From the NCBI GenBank assembly GCA_947165275.1, contig CAMUZQ010000016.1, forward strand, positions 1 through 43,139: a stretch of 43,139 nucleotides of DNA, given 5' to 3'. The position numbers were made by a program, and so were the translations under genes. Positions 43,006 to 43,139 of this stretch are shown here, one piece after another (positions within the stretch are counted from its first letter, which is position 1; each line of letters opens with the position of its first letter). The stretch is from an uncultured Lachnospiraceae bacterium. Lineage in GTDB: Bacteria; Bacillota; Clostridia; Lachnospirales; Lachnospiraceae. Below the pieces are notes generated by a model that saw only the letters and a program-made list of their open reading frames with translations, did not search any database and was not told the DNA's origin.

Positions 43006-43139
43006 ATCGAGCTTCACAGTGATATGATTCTTCGCCCGGAGAGTTTGGACAAAAGACACACCGACTCGACGTCGTTTTCTTTGGGCAACAAAAATCAACG
43101 GATATGTTTTGCATTTACATATTTAGTTGCCCGGGCCGA

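Overview
The window looks like chromosomal DNA of an anaerobic Gram-positive Firmicute, most likely of the family Lachnospiraceae. This is inferred from protein style, strong AGGAGG-type ribosome binding sites, sigma-A promoters and HrcA/CIRCE control. It is also inferred from the cysE-cysS-mrnC-rlmB-sigH gene order shared with Bacillus and Clostridia, and from a DUF4250 gene beside gpmI. Almost everything is on the minus strand. Only htpG, a tRNA-Thr and a carbonic anhydrase gene are on the plus strand.

Layout. 1-790: a small unknown gene, two kinds of intergenic repeat and the gpmI terminator. 790-2578: gpmI (glycolysis) overlapping a DUF4250 gene. 2648-6485: two overlapping membrane EAL proteins of c-di-GMP signalling, one with intact and one with degenerate active-site motifs. 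They are preceded by a block of four DNA hairpins. 6647-14065: an operon with its own good promoter, encoding an LCP cell-wall ligase with a very acidic/basic tail, a GT2 glycosyltransferase, GlmS, a PglK-like ABC flippase and a GT4 glycosyltransferase. 14318-28539: a long run of minus-strand genes, nearly all touching or overlapping. In transcription order these are phosphoglucomutase, a GT-C membrane glycosyltransferase, four GT2 enzymes, a polyprenyl-phosphate sugar-1-phosphate transferase, a DHH phosphoesterase, a three-part NHLP-type peptide exporter (short HlyD, C39-peptidase ABC, second ABC) and an 86-residue double-glycine precursor. 28540-31855: a divergent promoter region with a CIRCE operator, htpG, a shared terminator and a DUF2225 gene. 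31892-37723: glnS, tRNA-Thr(GGT), then cysE-cysS-mrnC-rlmB-sigH. 37819-43139: carbonic anhydrase, a DUF1858 protein with a CstA transporter, two unknown genes (one with an apparent ATA or ATT start), a nitroreductase and a cysteine-rich membrane protein.

How the genes fit together. Phosphoglucomutase and GlmS feed nucleotide sugars. The sugar-phosphate transferase starts a lipid-linked glycan, the GT2, GT4 and GT-C enzymes extend it, the PglK-like ABC protein could flip it, and the LCP protein could attach it to the wall. The EAL pair next door could tie this to c-di-GMP.

The most unusual element is the peptide exporter inserted in the glycan cluster. Its likely cargo has a classic leader but a 63-residue cysteine-free, globular-looking body, and no RiPP-modifying enzyme is seen anywhere in the window. 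The exporter start is fused by a TAATG overlap to a DHH phosphoesterase. Together they look like a secretion module for an unmodified small protein, made with surface polysaccharide.

No CRISPR array, insertion sequence, prophage or rRNA was seen. No gap without a gene exceeds about 290 bp.
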